A stretch of 64,000 bases of DNA from Halocatena marina (GCF_025913575.1 NZ_CP109785.1:2294001-2358000), one strand, 5' to 3'. Counted from the first letter of the stretch, positions 8,701-18,778 are shown. The notes: generated by a model from the letters alone, not told the origin. Translations and numbers: made by a program.

Positions 8701-9375
8701 ATGGTCTTCGAACTCACGGAGAACGCTTGGCAGGTCGATTTGACCGGTGTGAATGCGTATCTTCTCGACGACGGAGGGACGCTGACACTCGTTGACGGGG
8801 GGACACCGTGGGGAATCTCAAAGCTCATGCGAGAGATCGAGGAGACAGAGTACACGCTCAACAGCATCGACCGTGTTTTGCTCACGCATTATGACATCGA
8901 CCACGTTGGCGGACTCATTCGTCTTGGAATTGAAGCACCAGTGTACGTCGGGATGCCCGATGGGGCCTTTCTCACTGGACAACGAAAGCCACCACTCACG
9001 AACTCGAAAGGCGCTCTGCAACGCGCACTCAGACCGTTCATGCGCGGACACGATCTCTCGATCGAGCCGGTTGAGGACGGTGACGAGATCGGGAGCTTTA
9101 CCGCATATCACACGCCAGGGCACACCCCGGGCCACATAGCTTATATGAGTGAATCACTCTCACTCGGGTTTGTCGGCGATTTAATCATCGAGCGCAGGGG
9201 GGAACTCATCCCGTCACCGTGGTATCTCAGCTACGATTCCGGACAAGCCAAAGAGAGTATTTTGGATCTCGCCGATCGGCAGCCAGCAGTCGAAACGATC
9301 GGCTTCGGACACGGAGTACCGTTTCTCAAAAATGGCAGTGTTCGATTGGCAGAACTCGGCCAATCGATAGCGTGA
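8701..9375 (+). CDS. MBL-fold metallo-hydrolase
   Basis: 224 residues with the metallo-beta-lactamase fold. The metal motif is THYDIDHVGG (62-71): His63, Asp65, Asp67, His68. The usual second His of HxHxDH is Asp here, a variant I also associate with other haloarchaeal members. Further ligands follow in the segment YHTPGHTPGH and in FVGDLI, and a late GFGHGVP supplies the last His. Glyoxalase II-like or lactonase-like hydrolysis is typical of the family; the substrate is unknown. A start at 8701 is supported by a TATA-like box 26 nt upstream. Confidence 0.88.
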   Translation: MVFELTENAWQVDLTGVNAYLLDDGGTLTLVDGGTPWGISKLMREIEETEYTLNSIDRVLLTHYDIDHVGGLIRLGIEAPVYVGMPDGAFLTGQRKPPLTNSKGALQRALRPFMRGHDLSIEPVEDGDEIGSFTAYHTPGHTPGHIAYMSESLSLGFVGDLIIERRGELIPSPWYLSYDSGQAKESILDLADRQPAVETIGFGHGVPFLKNGSVRLAELGQSIA

Positions 9376-9388
9376 TCCAAACGACCGA

Positions 9389-9718
9389 TTATTGTGAGGT
9401 TGAGATCAATTCGTCTGCGACGGTTTCCGGAGCTATCAGCTCGGGATCGACTATGAGTCCAGCCGTTGCGCGAGCGAACTCCGGAAGCGAATCGTGGACG
9501 TACGCGACAACACGGAGGTCAGGAGTGATCTCGCGGGCGACCGGAATCGAAGTAGCGAGCACGGAGTTGGTGACAATCAGCAGGTCGGCCGTTTCGATGC
9601 CCGCATCGAGGAGTTGTTCTCGTGACGCCGTCCCTTCCGCGTGCGCGACGGAGACGCCGTTAGCATCGAGTGCATCTCCCAGTCCGTCTTCATCAGGGCC
9701 AATAACGATAGCGTTCAT
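9389..9718 (-). CDS. Small Rossmann-like protein (DUF7126 type) coupled to guaA
   Basis: 109 residues beginning [17 protein letters not shown], a Rossmann-type nucleotide-binding start, continuing with ADLLIVTNSVLATSIPVARE and a short strand RVVAYVHD, much like the NAD-binding half of TrkA-N proteins. In haloarchaeal annotations such proteins are called DUF7126 or, wrongly, CTP synthetase because they sit beside pyrG and guaA. The ATG overlaps the guaA stop by one base (TGATG), showing translational coupling; a GTG one codon earlier is possible. A role with the GMP and CTP synthase genes is suggested by position only. Confidence 0.75.
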   Translation of the reverse strand: MNAIVIGPDEDGLGDALDANGVSVAHAEGTASREQLLDAGIETADLLIVTNSVLATSIPVAREITPDLRVVAYVHDSLPEFARATAGLIVDPELIAPETVADELISTSQ

Positions 9719-10635
9719 CACTCGTACTCGATGGTCGCAGGGGGTTTGTGTGTAACGTCATAGAGCACGCGAGAGACGTTCGGGAGTGTTCCCGTAATCC
9801 GGCTCTGGATGCGCTGAAGCGTCTCCCAATCGAGTTCCTGCGCTCGGGCGGTCATCCCGTCACGACTCTCGACGGATCGAACTGCAACGACGTATCCGTG
9901 AACACGATTGTCTCCTTTCACGCCCGTTGCCTTTCCGAGCACCGCTGCGAACGCCTGCCACGGCTCGTATGATTCGAGTTCGTCCTCGACGACAGCAGTC
10001 GCTTCGCGGGCGACCGTGAGTTTCTCGCTTGTGATTTCGCCGACGATGCGGACCGCAAGTCCTGGTCCGGGAAACGGCATCCGTTCGGCGACGATCGCTT
10101 CGAGACCGAGGGTGCGAGCCACATCCCGGACCTCGTCCTTGTACAGATCTCGAACGGGTTCGACGATGCCCTCGAAATCGACTCTCTCGGGGAGTCCACC
10201 GACGTTGTGGTGTGATTTGATGTTTCCTTCACTTTCGATACGATCCGGGTAGATCGTACCCTGCACGAGGTAGTCAGCGTCTGATTCGCGGGCTTCGCGC
10301 TCGAACTCGCGGATGAATTGCTCGCCAATTGCGTGGCGCTTTTCCTCCGGGTCAGTGACACCTGAAAGGGCATCGAGGAACCGATCCTGTGCTTCGACGA
10401 TGCGGAGGCTCTCCATATACGCGAATGTCTCCCGGATCTGGTCTGTCTCGCCTTTGCGCATCAGTCCAGTGTCGACGTACACCGGAATGAGTTGATCGCC
10501 GATGGCCTCGTAGGCGAGCGCGGCAGCGACCGAAGAGTCAACGCCACCCGAGAGTGCAATAACTGCGTTTGCGTCTCCGATCTCCTCGCGGAGTTCTTCG
10601 ACGGCGTCCTCGATGAACTGCTCAGCGTCGACCAT
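9718..10635 (-). CDS. guaA: GMP synthase (glutamine-hydrolysing), ATP pyrophosphatase subunit B
   Basis: 305 residues. The PP-loop SGGVDSS (29-35) binds ATP to adenylate XMP, and the C-terminal dimerisation segment ends in [16 protein letters not shown], the standard GuaA ending. The glutamine amidotransferase domain found at the N-terminus of bacterial GuaA is absent: as in other archaea it is a separate subunit, and that gene is not in this window. Reaction: XMP + ATP + NH3 to GMP. It overlaps pyrG by 1 bp (shared base of stop and start, at 10635) and runs into the DUF7126-type gene, so pyrG-guaA-DUF7126 form one nucleotide-synthesis operon. Confidence 0.96.
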   Translation of the reverse strand: MVDAEQFIEDAVEELREEIGDANAVIALSGGVDSSVAAALAYEAIGDQLIPVYVDTGLMRKGETDQIRETFAYMESLRIVEAQDRFLDALSGVTDPEEKRHAIGEQFIREFEREARESDADYLVQGTIYPDRIESEGNIKSHHNVGGLPERVDFEGIVEPVRDLYKDEVRDVARTLGLEAIVAERMPFPGPGLAVRIVGEITSEKLTVAREATAVVEDELESYEPWQAFAAVLGKATGVKGDNRVHGYVVAVRSVESRDGMTARAQELDWETLQRIQSRITGTLPNVSRVLYDVTHKPPATIEYE

Positions 10636-12278
10636 TATCTGGTCACCTCCATTTCGGTTGTATCGTCACGATCAAGCACGGCATCAATCAGTCCGAGAAA
10701 CGGCGGACTGGCCCGCCCGGGCCGCGATCGGAACTCGGGATGGAACTGTGTTCCCACGAAATACGGATGCTCGGGCAGTTCGAGAACCTCCATCCGGTTG
10801 TCTACCCGGCCAGAAAAGCACAGGCCAGCATCTTCTAACTGCGCGATGTACTCGGGATTTACCTCATAGCGGTGACGGTGACGTTCGATACACTCATCAT
10901 CGTACAGCTCGGCGGCGAGCGTTCCCGGCTGGATAGTCGTTTCGTACGTTCCAAGACGCATCGTCCCACCCATATCATCGATGTCGTACTGCTCTGGGAG
11001 CAGGTCGATGACGGGATACGGTGTGTCGGTGTCGAATTCGCTCGAATGTGCCATTTCGAGACCCACGATATTGCGGGCATACTCCACAACGGCAAGCTGA
11101 AAGCCGAGACACAGACCGAGATACGGGACATTATTCTCGCGGGCGTAGCGGATAGCATCGATCTTCCCCTCGGTTCCCCGAGAGCCGAAGCCACCGGGCA
11201 CGATGATACCATCGGCGTCTTTCAGCCGTGTTTCGTGTTTGGGACCCATCTCGTCTGAATCCACCCACTGGACGTTCACGTCAGCGCGGTGTTCCAGCCC
11301 GGCGTGTTTGAGCGCCTCATACACCGAGAGGTAGGCGTCTTCCATCGCGTACTTTCCGACGAGTGCGATCTCGACTTCGTGCTCGCTGTCACGGGTAACG
11401 ATATCTCGCCAGCGATTTTCTCGCTCTGGTTTCGGGATCGCTCGCTCTGTGAGACCGAGCTGGTCCATCACGTATTCGTCAAGTCCCTCTTCTTCGATCA
11501 TCAACGGGACGAAGTAGATATCCTCGGCGTCAGGGTTCGAAAACACAGCTTCGATCGGAACGTCACAGAACAGCGCGATCTTCTCTCTCGTTTCGGGGTA
11601 GAGTCGGTCGCTACACCGCCCGACGAGAATATCCGGCTGGAGACCAATGCTTCGTAGTTCTTTGACGCTGTGTTGTGTCGGCTTCGTCTTTTGTTCACCG
11701 TTTTTCGAGTACGGAACGAGCGTTACGTGCGTGAGAAGGAAATCGTCCGGATCTTGCTCGTGGACGAACTGACGGATTGCTTCGAGAAACGGCATGCTCT
11801 CGATGTCACCCACCGTCCCACCAATTTCGACGATGCAGACGTCGTGACCCTCGGCAGCCTCGCGGATGCGACGCTTGATATCATCAGAGATGTGCGGAAT
11901 GATCTGGACGGTCTTTCCGAGATAATCCCCAGCGCGCTCTTTCTCGATGACGTGCTGGTAGACTTTCCCGGTCGTTACGTTGTGATCAGAAGTCATATCG
12001 ATGTCGAGAAATCGCTCGTAATTACCGAGATCGAGATCAACCTCCCCGCCGTCCTTCAAGACGTACACCTCCCCGTGTTGGAAAGGGTTCATCGTTCCCG
12101 CATCAACGTTCAGATACGGATCAATTTTGACGGCGGTGACATCAAATCCAGCGTTGGAAAGTAGCCGGCCGGTGCTCGCGGCCGTGATCCCCTTACCAAG
12201 CCCCGACATCACGCCACCTGTGACGAAAATGAATTTATTCCCTAAAGAAGGGTCGTAGCTCCTAGGTGCTGTCGGCAT
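10635..12278 (-). CDS. pyrG: CTP synthase
   Basis: 547 residues, full length. The N-terminal synthase domain has the ATP-binding [10 protein letters not shown] (21-30) and the UTP site region [16 protein letters not shown] (55-70). The C-terminal class I glutamine amidotransferase domain has the nucleophile Cys390 in GLCLGFQLA and the His-Glu pair in [13 protein letters not shown]. It makes CTP from UTP with glutamine and ATP. First gene of an operon with guaA. The start [16 protein letters not shown] is longer than in bacteria by a few residues, as usual in haloarchaea. Confidence 0.98.
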   Translation of the reverse strand: MPTAPRSYDPSLGNKFIFVTGGVMSGLGKGITAASTGRLLSNAGFDVTAVKIDPYLNVDAGTMNPFQHGEVYVLKDGGEVDLDLGNYERFLDIDMTSDHNVTTGKVYQHVIEKERAGDYLGKTVQIIPHISDDIKRRIREAAEGHDVCIVEIGGTVGDIESMPFLEAIRQFVHEQDPDDFLLTHVTLVPYSKNGEQKTKPTQHSVKELRSIGLQPDILVGRCSDRLYPETREKIALFCDVPIEAVFSNPDAEDIYFVPLMIEEEGLDEYVMDQLGLTERAIPKPERENRWRDIVTRDSEHEVEIALVGKYAMEDAYLSVYEALKHAGLEHRADVNVQWVDSDEMGPKHETRLKDADGIIVPGGFGSRGTEGKIDAIRYARENNVPYLGLCLGFQLAVVEYARNIVGLEMAHSSEFDTDTPYPVIDLLPEQYDIDDMGGTMRLGTYETTIQPGTLAAELYDDECIERHRHRYEVNPEYIAQLEDAGLCFSGRVDNRMEVLELPEHPYFVGTQFHPEFRSRPGRASPPFLGLIDAVLDRDDTTEMEVTR

Positions 12279-12324
12279 ACTGACCGTGGGCCATTATTGG
12301 TGAAAACGGTTTCGGGCGGCCGCT

Positions 12325-12435
12325 CTACCAGAGAATATCTAGCGTACCACAGAAGAAAGAGACGATGCTGTTTGTGAACTCAAACAGCAATATCAGAAAC
12401 AGCAACAGGCCGAGCATCAACGCAACAGCTGTCAT
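12325..12435 (-). CDS. 36-residue membrane peptide between the hydrolase and pyrG
   Basis: A very short gene: the ATG at 12435 is one base after the stop of the hydrolase gene, and the frame runs 36 codons to TAG at 12325. The product has one clear hydrophobic helix (residues 3-18, TAVALMLGLLLFLILL-like) followed by a short tail FEFTNSIVSFFCGTLDILW. The tight coupling to the upstream gene and the single clean membrane segment favour a real gene over chance, but no family is recognised. It lies 46 bp before pyrG on the same strand. Confidence 0.55.
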   Translation of the reverse strand: MTAVALMLGLLLFLILLFEFTNSIVSFFCGTLDILW

Positions 12436-12436
12436 A

Positions 12437-13078
12437 TTAACTGATATTCAGTTCAGTTCTGAGAAACTCAACGACCCGTGCTGCGACTTTCTCAGTCTGG
12501 CCGACGAAGAAGTGATCGGCACGCATTCCCTCGACTGTGTCGTTCAATGCTCGCGCTCGCTCGACGATCGGTTCCCATTCAGCGGTCGAATCGCGTTCGC
12601 CGTAGACAATCTGGACAGGGCAATCGATGGCATCAAGAGCGTCCACGGCATCCAACTCTGAGATTCGTGACGCGGGAGCAAGGGCGCTGACACACGCCAC
12701 GTCCATTTCGGCCCCAGCGAGGAGCGCGAGAGTACCGCCGAAGCTGAAGCCATACAGACCGACACGGTCGTACCGATCGCTCGCCCACCGAACGGCGTTC
12801 AGTGTATCCGTGTGCTCACCAACACCCTCGGCCCACTCACCGTAGTCGAATCGAAGCGAGGCAATACCACCATCTCCATTCCCATTCCCATTCCCGTTTT
12901 CGCGTGCGAGTTCGTTGCTGACTGTGGTCAGTCGGGCATCCGAGCGTGACCCACCCATCTGTGGATGGGGCGGACAGGCAACGACACAAGCTGTCGTCTC
13001 GGAACTGGAATCTGGGACGGTGAGTGTTCCCCGAACGTCGCGTGCGCCTCCCACGAGAACAGGTTCGTTCGGGCTCAT
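12437..13078 (-). CDS. Alpha/beta hydrolase (dienelactone-hydrolase-like)
   Basis: 213 residues from the ATG at 13078 (MSPNEPVLVGG); a start at 13117 would add 13 atypical residues. Features: the PPHPQMGG loop (36-43) of the oxyanion region, RFDYG (76-80), the nucleophile elbow GFSFGG with Ser112, Asp163 in ERDS, and His189 in ADHFF, giving a complete Ser-Asp-His triad. Residues 61-70 are a GNGNGNGNGD tract made by an ATTCCC-type microsatellite (about 12880-12900 on the plus strand). Likely esterase; substrate unknown. It is divergent from pspA, and the 36-codon membrane gene follows after one base. Confidence 0.85.
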   Translation of the reverse strand: MSPNEPVLVGGARDVRGTLTVPDSSSETTACVVACPPHPQMGGSRSDARLTTVSNELARENGNGNGNGDGGIASLRFDYGEWAEGVGEHTDTLNAVRWASDRYDRVGLYGFSFGGTLALLAGAEMDVACVSALAPASRISELDAVDALDAIDCPVQIVYGERDSTAEWEPIVERARALNDTVEGMRADHFFVGQTEKVAARVVEFLRTELNIS

Positions 13079-13163
13079 CGCACCCTCCTGCCGGCAATTG
13101 AACTGTTCATAAATCATGTTGATGAGTACGTGCTTTAATAGGATGGGTCGTTATAGTCCAATT

Positions 13164-13997
13164 ATGGGAATCCTTTCACGGACATCATACGTCATTCGCT
13201 CAAAAATCAACGCCCTCCTCAATCGCGCCGAAGATCCGTCGGAAACACTCGATTATTCCTACGAGCAGATGCGAGACGAGTTACAAGAGGTCAAGCAAGG
13301 CATCGCTGATCTCACCACACAGAAAAAGCGCCTCGAAATGCAGCGACGGCGTCTTGAAGAAAACATTAACAAACACAACGAACAGGCACGCGAAGCGGTT
13401 AATCAGGACCGCGAGGACCTCGCTCGTCGGGCATTAGAGAAGAAAAAGCAGAAGATGAACCAGATTGAGGACCTCGAAGGACAGATAGCGAACCTTCAGG
13501 AGACCCAAGATACTCTCGTCGATAAGAAAAACCAGCTCGAAAACCGTATCGAGGAGTTCCGCACGAAAAAGGAGTCGATGAAGGCACGCTACGAGGCTGC
13601 CGAAGCGTCTGCACGGGTCTCGGAAGCCATCACGGGAGCAGGTGACGAGATGGCAGACGTCTCTCAATCCATCGAACGAGCCGAAGAGCGAACCGAGGAA
13701 ATGGAAGCCCGATCGGCTGCCCTCGATGAGCTGGAGGAGACGGGCGCGCTCGATAGTGCTCTCTCGGATAAAGACAGCATCGACCGAGAACTCGAAAACC
13801 TATCGAGTGACCGGGAAGTCGAGAAAGAACTCGAAACGCTCCGCTCAGACATGGGAAAGGAATCGGGAAACGGAAACAAAACCGAGAGTGAAACGGATTC
13901 CACCGTAGAAACTGAAACAGATTCTGACACGGAGAGTGCCGACCCAGAGGTTGAGGCCGAACTGGAAGAGCTGCGAGATGACGACTCGAATACGTGA
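13164..13997 (+). CDS. pspA: PspA/IM30 (Vipp1) family membrane-remodelling protein
   Basis: 277 residues from the ATG at 13164 (MGILSRTSYVIRSKINALL), where the usual amphipathic N-terminal helix begins; upstream codons to 13116 are unlikely. The central part is a long coiled coil rich in K, E, R and Q (about 25-190), as in all PspA/IM30 proteins, which are bacterial and archaeal relatives of ESCRT-III that coat and protect membranes. The last 80 residues are an acidic, T/S/E-rich tail, a haloarchaeal addition. Haloferax homologues respond to salt stress and to protein-translocation stress; here no regulator is adjacent. It is divergent from the hydrolase gene. Confidence 0.92.
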   Translation: MGILSRTSYVIRSKINALLNRAEDPSETLDYSYEQMRDELQEVKQGIADLTTQKKRLEMQRRRLEENINKHNEQAREAVNQDREDLARRALEKKKQKMNQIEDLEGQIANLQETQDTLVDKKNQLENRIEEFRTKKESMKARYEAAEASARVSEAITGAGDEMADVSQSIERAEERTEEMEARSAALDELEETGALDSALSDKDSIDRELENLSSDREVEKELETLRSDMGKESGNGNKTESETDSTVETETDSDTESADPEVEAELEELRDDDSNT

Positions 13998-14081
13998 TGG
14001 GTGTCAGTTACAAATTCTGCGAACACTTGAAGAGATAACAGACCTGTTCGGTAAGCGATTGAGTGACCTGTTCTCGGTCGC

Positions 14082-16019
14082 TCAATCAGATGTCGAGCCT
14101 AAAATGTCCGGTTCGATTCGTTTCTGATCGCGTTCCTGTTGGAGGTGCGCCCTGAACGCCCCAATCTCGACATCGTTTTGTTCTCGTTCTTTTCGGTCAC
14201 GGACAGAGATCGTTCCAGCTTCTTCTTCGGTGTCACCGACGATGAGCATGTACGGGACACGGTCATCGTGTGCTGTCTGAATCTTCTTTCCGACGGTCCA
14301 CGAGCGGTCCTCGACGGTCACGCGGAACTCACCGAGTTCGGCTGCAATAGCCTGTGCATACTCGATATTGTCGTCAGAGACTGGCAGAATGCGGACCTGT
14401 TCGGGTGCAAGCCAGAGTGGAAACGTCCCGTTGAAGTGCTCGATAATGACGCCCATGAACCGCTCGAACGAGCCAAGCAGTGCGCGATGAATCATCACTG
14501 GCCGGTGTTCCTCGTTGTCTTCTCCGATGTACGTGAGATCGAGGCGTTCCGGGATGTTGAAATCGAGCTGGACGGTCCCGATCGTCCACTCACGCCCGAG
14601 CGCGTCCTTCGCGTTGATTCCGATTTTCGGGCCATAGAAGGCGGCTTCGCCCGCTTCAACATCATATGCGAGATCATCGGATTCGAGTGCATCACGCAGT
14701 GCGTCCGTCGCATCGCTCCAGATCTCGTCGCTTCCGATCGCGTTCTCGCCCTTTGTTTCCAGTTTGTAGAGCACTTCGAGGTCGAAGTTTCCATAGATGT
14801 CTTCGATACTACGAAGCGTCTCTGCGATTTCATCACGGATCTGGTCGGGACGGACGAACGCGTGACCGTCGTCTTGCGTCAAGCCACGAACACGAAGGAG
14901 ACCAGAGAGTTCCCCCGACTGTTCGTTCCGGTAGACGGTGCCGAATTCAGAGAAGCGAATTGGTAAGTCGCGGTAAGAGTGTTGCTCGTTGGCGTAGATG
15001 GACGCGTGGTTCGCACAGTTCATCGGCTTGAGACCGTACTCTGTGTCGTCCTGTTCCCAGTTGAACATCTCACCTTCGGCGGTGAAGGTGTCGTAGTGTC
15101 CCGTCGGCTTCCAGAGTTTGGCCTTATTCAGTTCGGGCGTCCACACCTCTTCGTAGCCGAGTTCGTCGTTCTTATTCCGAATATAATCCTCCAACGCTCG
15201 ACGGATCTTCATCCCGTTTGGGTGATAATGCGGACACCCGGGCGAATGATCCGGGATGGAAAACAGATCCATCTCACGGCCAATCTTGCGATGATCCCGC
15301 TCTTTGGCCTTCTCGCGCCGCGTGAGGAACGCATCGAGTTCGTCCTCGGATTCGAACGCCGTGCCGTAGACGCGTGTGAGACTCTCGTTTTCTTCCTCAC
15401 CGCGCCAGTAGGCCGACGAGATTGAAAGGAGCTTGAACGCGCCGATCTCTCCCGTCGAGTCGACGTGTGGTCCCTTGCAGAGGTCTTCGAATTCGCCCTG
15501 CTGGTAGAACGAAACTGGATCTTCACCGGCCGCCTCAGTCTCCAGAATGTCGCGCTTGAACGGATTATCTTGGTAGAGTTCGAACGCTTCCGCTCGCGGA
15601 TAAGAGAGTCGTTCGATCGGAATGTCTTCATCGATAATATCCTGAGCTTCGGTCTCGATTTGATCGAGTGCGCTCTCATCGAGATCGACACCGTAGATAT
15701 CGTAGTAGAACCCATCGTCTGTCCACGGACCAATAGCGAGCTTCGCGTTGGGGTACAGGCGCAACAGCGCTTGTGCAAAGACGTGTGCTCCCGAGTGACG
15801 GAGCACATCAATGTACTCGTCGCTTCCATCTGTGACGATCTCGATACGCGCACCATCGTGAACAGGCGTGCGTGCATCCACGAGATCTCCGTCGATGACT
15901 CCGGCAACGGTGTCGCGTCCGAGACCCGCTCCGATCTCGTAGGCAACATCCTCGACCGTCGCGCCTTCCTCGACGGACAGTTGAGAATCGTCCGGTAAGA
16001 TGACCGAAATAGCGTCCAT
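14082..16019 (-). CDS. thrS: Threonyl-tRNA synthetase
   Basis: 645 residues. A TGS domain (1-62) is followed by a bacterial-type N2 editing domain with [11 protein letters not shown] (His75, His79) and a later [10 protein letters not shown] containing more zinc-like ligands for hydrolysis of Ser-tRNA(Thr). The class II catalytic core has [10 protein letters not shown] with the zinc Cys, the motif 2 region [21 protein letters not shown] and motif 3 near [13 protein letters not shown]. The C-terminal anticodon-binding domain starts near [13 protein letters not shown]. Many archaea have an unrelated D-aminoacyl-tRNA-deacylase-like editing domain; haloarchaea carry the bacterial form seen here, a known case of old transfer. 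Confidence 0.97.
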   Translation of the reverse strand: MDAISVILPDDSQLSVEEGATVEDVAYEIGAGLGRDTVAGVIDGDLVDARTPVHDGARIEIVTDGSDEYIDVLRHSGAHVFAQALLRLYPNAKLAIGPWTDDGFYYDIYGVDLDESALDQIETEAQDIIDEDIPIERLSYPRAEAFELYQDNPFKRDILETEAAGEDPVSFYQQGEFEDLCKGPHVDSTGEIGAFKLLSISSAYWRGEEENESLTRVYGTAFESEDELDAFLTRREKAKERDHRKIGREMDLFSIPDHSPGCPHYHPNGMKIRRALEDYIRNKNDELGYEEVWTPELNKAKLWKPTGHYDTFTAEGEMFNWEQDDTEYGLKPMNCANHASIYANEQHSYRDLPIRFSEFGTVYRNEQSGELSGLLRVRGLTQDDGHAFVRPDQIRDEIAETLRSIEDIYGNFDLEVLYKLETKGENAIGSDEIWSDATDALRDALESDDLAYDVEAGEAAFYGPKIGINAKDALGREWTIGTVQLDFNIPERLDLTYIGEDNEEHRPVMIHRALLGSFERFMGVIIEHFNGTFPLWLAPEQVRILPVSDDNIEYAQAIAAELGEFRVTVEDRSWTVGKKIQTAHDDRVPYMLIVGDTEEEAGTISVRDRKEREQNDVEIGAFRAHLQQERDQKRIEPDILGSTSD

Positions 16020-16077
16020 ATACGAGGAAACCGAGGATGGAGGATAAGTGTGTTGAGAGCGTCCGAACCGTTTCGTT

Positions 16078-16578
16078 TTAATCGTCGCTCGGGATGGCTG
16101 CTCGATCTATTGTTTCGGATTCTTGCCACTCAGTTGCAATTGTCTGGACCCGATCCATTGGAGTGGTCGTCTCGGTCTCAGTTTCGTCTGTGGATGGAAC
16201 CACCCAATCGAGTTCATCGTCTGTGCGGGCAGCAAGCGCCACGGTTGGGAGCGTGACGAACTCGTGGGTTTCGCCGGTAATCGACGAATGCACTGTTCGT
16301 TGCTCGAATCCACCTTCGAGCGTCACACCGTTGTGCGAGGCCCACTGTCTGAACTCGGTGATGCGACGGCGGAGGGACGCCCCGGTATCAGTTCGAGCGA
16401 CGGACGATCCAGTACTAATTCGCTCTCCCCACACGGTGACAGTGAAGTCCTTGATATACCCCTCAGCTGCGAACATATCGAGCCGATCGATGATCGATTC
16501 GACATGAACACCAGCACTAGATGAGAGTGACCGAACGTACAATTCTAGCGTTCTGGATGAGGTGGCTTCATCGGACAT
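16078..16578 (-). CDS. Haloarchaeal HTH-domain-like small protein
   Basis: 166 residues. The N-terminal pattern [20 protein letters not shown] followed by [23 protein letters not shown] matches a family of haloarchaeal proteins annotated only as HTH domain-containing. The second half is an S/T/E-rich linker and a region with TVALAART. No membrane segment or signal. It lies upstream of and on the same strand as thrS with a 58-bp gap. Function unknown; DNA binding is a possibility from the family name, not seen directly. Confidence 0.65.
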   Translation of the reverse strand: MSDEATSSRTLELYVRSLSSSAGVHVESIIDRLDMFAAEGYIKDFTVTVWGERISTGSSVARTDTGASLRRRITEFRQWASHNGVTLEGGFEQRTVHSSITGETHEFVTLPTVALAARTDDELDWVVPSTDETETETTTPMDRVQTIATEWQESETIDRAAIPSDD

Positions 16579-16736
16579 CTTGATTGTACACCACGGGATA
16601 AACGATTAAAAACGTTCGCTCTGTTCGATTCCCTGTCAATCCACACAACAAGATTCACTGGCTAGATATATATTCACACGATAATCGATGCCAATGATTG
16701 CGGACTCAAAAGCGTGACGGCCACCGGACGTTGCGA

Positions 16737-17768
16737 TCACTCAGCGCCCGTCCCCGGTCGCTCAACCGTCGAGAGATCAATCACTCCACCCGGCATGGGG
16801 ATACCGTCGTACGGATCGTCGGCCAAGAGAAGCGAGCCATCGAGATCAGCGTAGTCGACGAGTGGGGTGAGATGGCAGGCAGCTGCAATCGCCGCGTTTG
16901 TCTCGACCATACACCCGAGCATGACATCGAGACCGTGTGCACGAGCAGCGTTGATCATTTTGATCGCTTCGAGTGGGCCCGCACATTTCATGAGTTTGAT
17001 AACGATGATGTCGGCTCTGTCTGCAACGCGAGGCACATCAGTAAGCGTCACACACGACTCATCAAGCGCAATTGGGACCGCTGAACGTTCGTGGACGAAT
17101 CGAAGTCCCTCGGGGTTCGTTGCTGGGAGCGGCTGTTCGAGGAATTCGATGTCGTGGTCGGCAAGCATTTCGCTCATCTCGACCGCCTCGCGTGGCGTCC
17201 ACGCTTCGTTCGCATCGACACGGATTCGAGCCTCGGGTGCAGCGTCCCGAACGGCTGCAACGATTTCTTCGTCTCGATCGGTTCCGAGTTTCGTTTTGAG
17301 GACTGAGTAACCATCTGCGACGGCCGTTCGCGCTTTCTCTGCCATCACGTCGGTCGCGTCGAGACCGACGGTGAACGAGGAGGTGATGGTTCGGTCCGGA
17401 TCGAATCCGAACAGACGATAGAGCGGGAGATCGAGCCGTTTCCCGACGAGATCGCACAACGCAATCGAAATCGCGGCCTTTGCAGCCGGATTGTCCCCGA
17501 CTCGGGCAGCTATCTCACGTTCGATCGCATTTCTGTTCAACGGATCATCCGCCTGCTCGACGATCGAGAGGAGATCAGGAAGCACGGCCTCAACGGTGTC
17601 GGGCGTTTCACCGTAATACTGCGATGGTGCCGCCGCACCAATCCCCGTGTGTTCGCCATCATCGATGCGAACGACGACGTTCTCGGCCGTTTTCGTCGTT
17701 TCTCGCGAGATGGTAAACGGATGGTCGAGTGGCAGGGCAACACGCTCGAACGTAGTGTTCAGGCTCAT
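16737..17768 (-). CDS. dgcA: Enolase-superfamily racemase, probable N-acetyl-D-glutamate racemase DgcA (or dipeptide epimerase)
   Basis: 343 residues of the muconate-lactonizing/dipeptide-epimerase group. Acid-base Lys158 and Lys160 (LKTKLG), metal ligands Asp185 (DANEAW), Glu211 (EQP) and Asp236 (LDES), and the opposite-face base Lys258 (VIKLMK) are all present; a late DGSLLL is also typical. Standard annotation would be L-Ala-D/L-Glu epimerase. The adjacent, 4-bp overlapping DUF1611 gene instead points to the DgcN-DgcA pathway: DgcN N-acetylates D-glutamate and DgcA, an enolase-superfamily enzyme, racemises the N-acetyl-D-glutamate to the L form. Haloarchaea have no peptidoglycan to recycle, which also disfavors the dipeptide role. 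Choice between the two is inference from context. Confidence 0.8.
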   Translation of the reverse strand: MSLNTTFERVALPLDHPFTISRETTKTAENVVVRIDDGEHTGIGAAAPSQYYGETPDTVEAVLPDLLSIVEQADDPLNRNAIEREIAARVGDNPAAKAAISIALCDLVGKRLDLPLYRLFGFDPDRTITSSFTVGLDATDVMAEKARTAVADGYSVLKTKLGTDRDEEIVAAVRDAAPEARIRVDANEAWTPREAVEMSEMLADHDIEFLEQPLPATNPEGLRFVHERSAVPIALDESCVTLTDVPRVADRADIIVIKLMKCAGPLEAIKMINAARAHGLDVMLGCMVETNAAIAAACHLTPLVDYADLDGSLLLADDPYDGIPMPGGVIDLSTVERPGTGAE

Positions 17769-18778
17769 TGGTTCTCGATTACGTCTACGAGTTCGTCTGG
17801 ATCGAATCTGACAGGGTCTGTTGCTGGAACACCGATCGCGTCTTCGTACGTAGCGATGTGCTCGCGCGCGTCTTCGGTGTCGGTCGAAGACGTATTGAGC
17901 GCGCCAGCGACGACCGGACAGGGATTGACCGGACGAGCGAGCGATTCGTAGAGATCAACGGTCTCTGAAACCGGGCGGAGAGGGAACGACTCGTATCCGT
18001 GAACAACCTCCTTATCGACCTCGTGGCAGAGGATCATTGCGTCGGGCATCGATCCGTGGAGAATACCGCACGTCACAGCCGAGTACGCGGGGTGCGAGAT
18101 CGATCCCTGTCCTTCTACGAAGAGGTAATCGTGGTTCTTCCGCTCAAGCAGCATCTGCTCGACAGCACCAGCGGTAAAATCGCTCACGACACGGTCGATG
18201 ACGATACCGCTTCCATCAACCATTACGCCTGTCTGTCCTGTCGGAACGAATCCAGCGTCGAGACCACGATCGCGTGCGGCCTGTACGAGTTCCATCGTCG
18301 TGGTCATCTTTCCAACAGAGCAGTCTGTCCCGACGGTGAGGACAACTGTCGCGTCGAGATCCCGAGCGACACCATCGCTCACCGATAGGTCGTCTGGTGA
18401 GCGGCGAACGTCCCAGATCTGGCAGTCGTTCTCCGATGCAAGACGAGCGAATTCGGTGTCTGTGGCGAGGAAGTGATGGAGACCAGCCCATACATCACAG
18501 CCGCGGGAAAGCGCACCAGTGACATCCGACCGCCACGTTTCCTCAAAGCCGCCGCCGATCGGTGCGATACCGATGACGAGCGCGTCGATCTCTGGTGTGT
18601 CACCGATGTTGGAAACGATGGGTGCTTCTTGTACGTCGGAAAGGTGATCACTCACCTGATCGCCAGCAGTGGCCCGGTCGATGACGGCCACAATGTCGTG
18701 TTCACCGTACCGGAGTAGTCCCTGAGCGGTCTTGGCCCGGCCGGGAAATGCTTCATGAGCTAGAATTGCTAGTCGCAT
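17765..18778 (-). CDS. dgcN: DUF1611 protein, probable D-glutamate N-acetyltransferase DgcN
   Basis: 337 residues, two parts: an N-terminal Rossmann-like domain (1-140; starts MRLAILAHEAFPG) and a C-terminal P-loop domain with GTDCSVGKMTT (150-160), VEGQGSISHPAYS and GILHGS motifs, all typical of DUF1611. Proteins of this family include DgcN, described as the D-glutamate N-acetyltransferase of a D-Glu catabolic route. The gene's stop overlaps the start of the racemase gene by 4 bp (ATGA), so they are translated together. The product N-acetyl-L-glutamate could enter the arginine/glutamate pool. Assignment rests on family plus pairing; the acetyl-CoA site cannot be seen by eye. Confidence 0.8.
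   Translation of the reverse strand: MRLAILAHEAFPGRAKTAQGLLRYGEHDIVAVIDRATAGDQVSDHLSDVQEAPIVSNIGDTPEIDALVIGIAPIGGGFEETWRSDVTGALSRGCDVWAGLHHFLATDTEFARLASENDCQIWDVRRSPDDLSVSDGVARDLDATVVLTVGTDCSVGKMTTTMELVQAARDRGLDAGFVPTGQTGVMVDGSGIVIDRVVSDFTAGAVEQMLLERKNHDYLFVEGQGSISHPAYSAVTCGILHGSMPDAMILCHEVDKEVVHGYESFPLRPVSETVDLYESLARPVNPCPVVAGALNTSSTDTEDAREHIATYEDAIGVPATDPVRFDPDELVDVIENQ

Noticed and set aside
14139..14966. 275-codon frame antisense to thrS
   Set aside because: Its codons are the mirror image of a strongly conserved synthetase; long antisense frames are common opposite acidic halophile genes.
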